Source: Candidatus Stahliibacteriota bacterium
Lineage (GTDB): Bacteria; Hydrothermota; Tepidihabitantia; SM23-42
Direction of reading: 5' to 3'
NCBI GenBank assembly: GCA_004376785.1
Contig: SOIY01000336.1
Coordinates: 1 to 14,105, forward strand
Length of the DNA stretch: 14,105 bases
Shown: one piece after another, positions 14,032 to 14,105 of the stretch
Layout of the letters: the number at the start of each line of letters is the position of its first letter
Position numbering within the stretch: position 1 is the stretch's first letter
The notes under the pieces: generated by a model
What the model saw: the letters and a program-made list of their open reading frames with translations, nothing else
Told to the model about the DNA's origin: nothing
The model's database searches: none
Program-made: the position numbers and the translations under genes

Positions 14032-14051
14032 AACTCACTTCATTTTGAGTT
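14032..14051. promoter_or_regulatory. Inverted repeat upstream of the last promoter
   Basis: AACTCA (14032-14037) and TGAGTT (14046-14051) flank 8 bases. The site ends 14 bp before the last -35 box, so it may be an operator; a terminator is less likely because no T tract follows. Confidence 0.3.
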
Positions 14052-14065
14052 CTCTTGTAAATGAT

Positions 14066-14093
14066 TTGACAAACAAGGATATTTCATTATAAT
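14066..14093 (+). promoter_or_regulatory. Leaderless-type promoter of a gene leaving the window
   Basis: TTGACA (14066-14071), a 16-bp spacer and TATAAT (14088-14093), both perfect, are followed after 5 bp by ATG at 14099. The geometry is identical to the queF and TPR promoters. Confidence 0.85.
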
Positions 14094-14098
14094 GATAC

Positions 14099-14105
14099 AT
14101 GCTCA
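14099..14105 (+). CDS. Start of an unidentified gene, cut by the window edge
   Basis: Only ATG CTC A is visible. The call rests wholly on the promoter placed 5 bp upstream in the same arrangement as the other leaderless genes here. No function can be given. Confidence 0.5.

Overview
The window is an AT-rich bacterial chromosome segment made almost entirely of housekeeping genes; I see no phage, CRISPR, rRNA or tRNA. Gene content (slipin, bacterial archaemetzincin, DivIVA, MEDS-GGDEF, GHL10-like glycoside hydrolase, lipoprotein lytic transglycosylase, LspA, QueF) and short CCCCGTTA-type inverted-repeat elements suggest an uncultured, probably diderm lineage. My best guess is candidate division WOR-3 (Stahlbacteria) or a relative; this rests on gene style and remembered repeat style, not on a marker gene.

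Layout. (1) 4714 down to 60, minus strand: a compact six-gene operon: slipin, archaemetzincin, class V aminotransferase, MEDS-GGDEF diguanylate cyclase, DivIVA, purine nucleoside phosphorylase. Gaps are 3, 5 and 37 bp and there are overlaps of 8 and 4 bp. It has one good promoter and a Shine-Dalgarno leader. (2) 4800-5897, plus: a divergent GHL10-like glycoside hydrolase. (3) 5918-7827, plus: folK, a deoxynucleoside kinase and panB, all overlapping. (4) 7937-8884, plus: a CaCA-family cation exchanger, perhaps behind a 6-codon upstream ORF. (5) 8953-9387, plus: queF, whose 3' end runs into a 132-bp inverted-repeat element. (6) 9528-11154, plus: TPR protein, DksA/TraR-type zinc-finger protein, lspA. 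(7) 13304 down to 11170, minus: a lipoprotein lytic transglycosylase with TPR-like repeats, convergent with lspA. (8) 13889 down to 13435, minus: ndk, separated from the transglycosylase by a second, 107-bp inverted-repeat element. (9) 14066 to the end: a complete promoter and the first codons of another plus-strand gene.

The most striking signal is transcriptional. Eight promoters can be read by eye and all have TTGACN, exactly 16 bp, then TANNNT. At seven of them the ATG lies only 5 or 7 bp after the -10 box and no Shine-Dalgarno is present, so these mRNAs should be leaderless. The eighth, slipin, has a short leader with AGGAGG. Several genes inside operons (divIVA, dksA, the aminotransferase, the kinase) do carry Shine-Dalgarno sites, though panB, lspA and pnp do not show a clear one. 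Two translation-start modes therefore appear to coexist, with leaderless initiation mainly on the first genes of transcripts.

Other points worth following are the tight slipin-archaemetzincin pair, the Asn-to-Asp change at the purine-specificity position of the nucleoside phosphorylase, a His-to-Tyr change in QueF, the two related CCCCGTTA inverted-repeat elements sitting just after gene ends, and two short tandem repeats with 8-bp and 7-bp periods.
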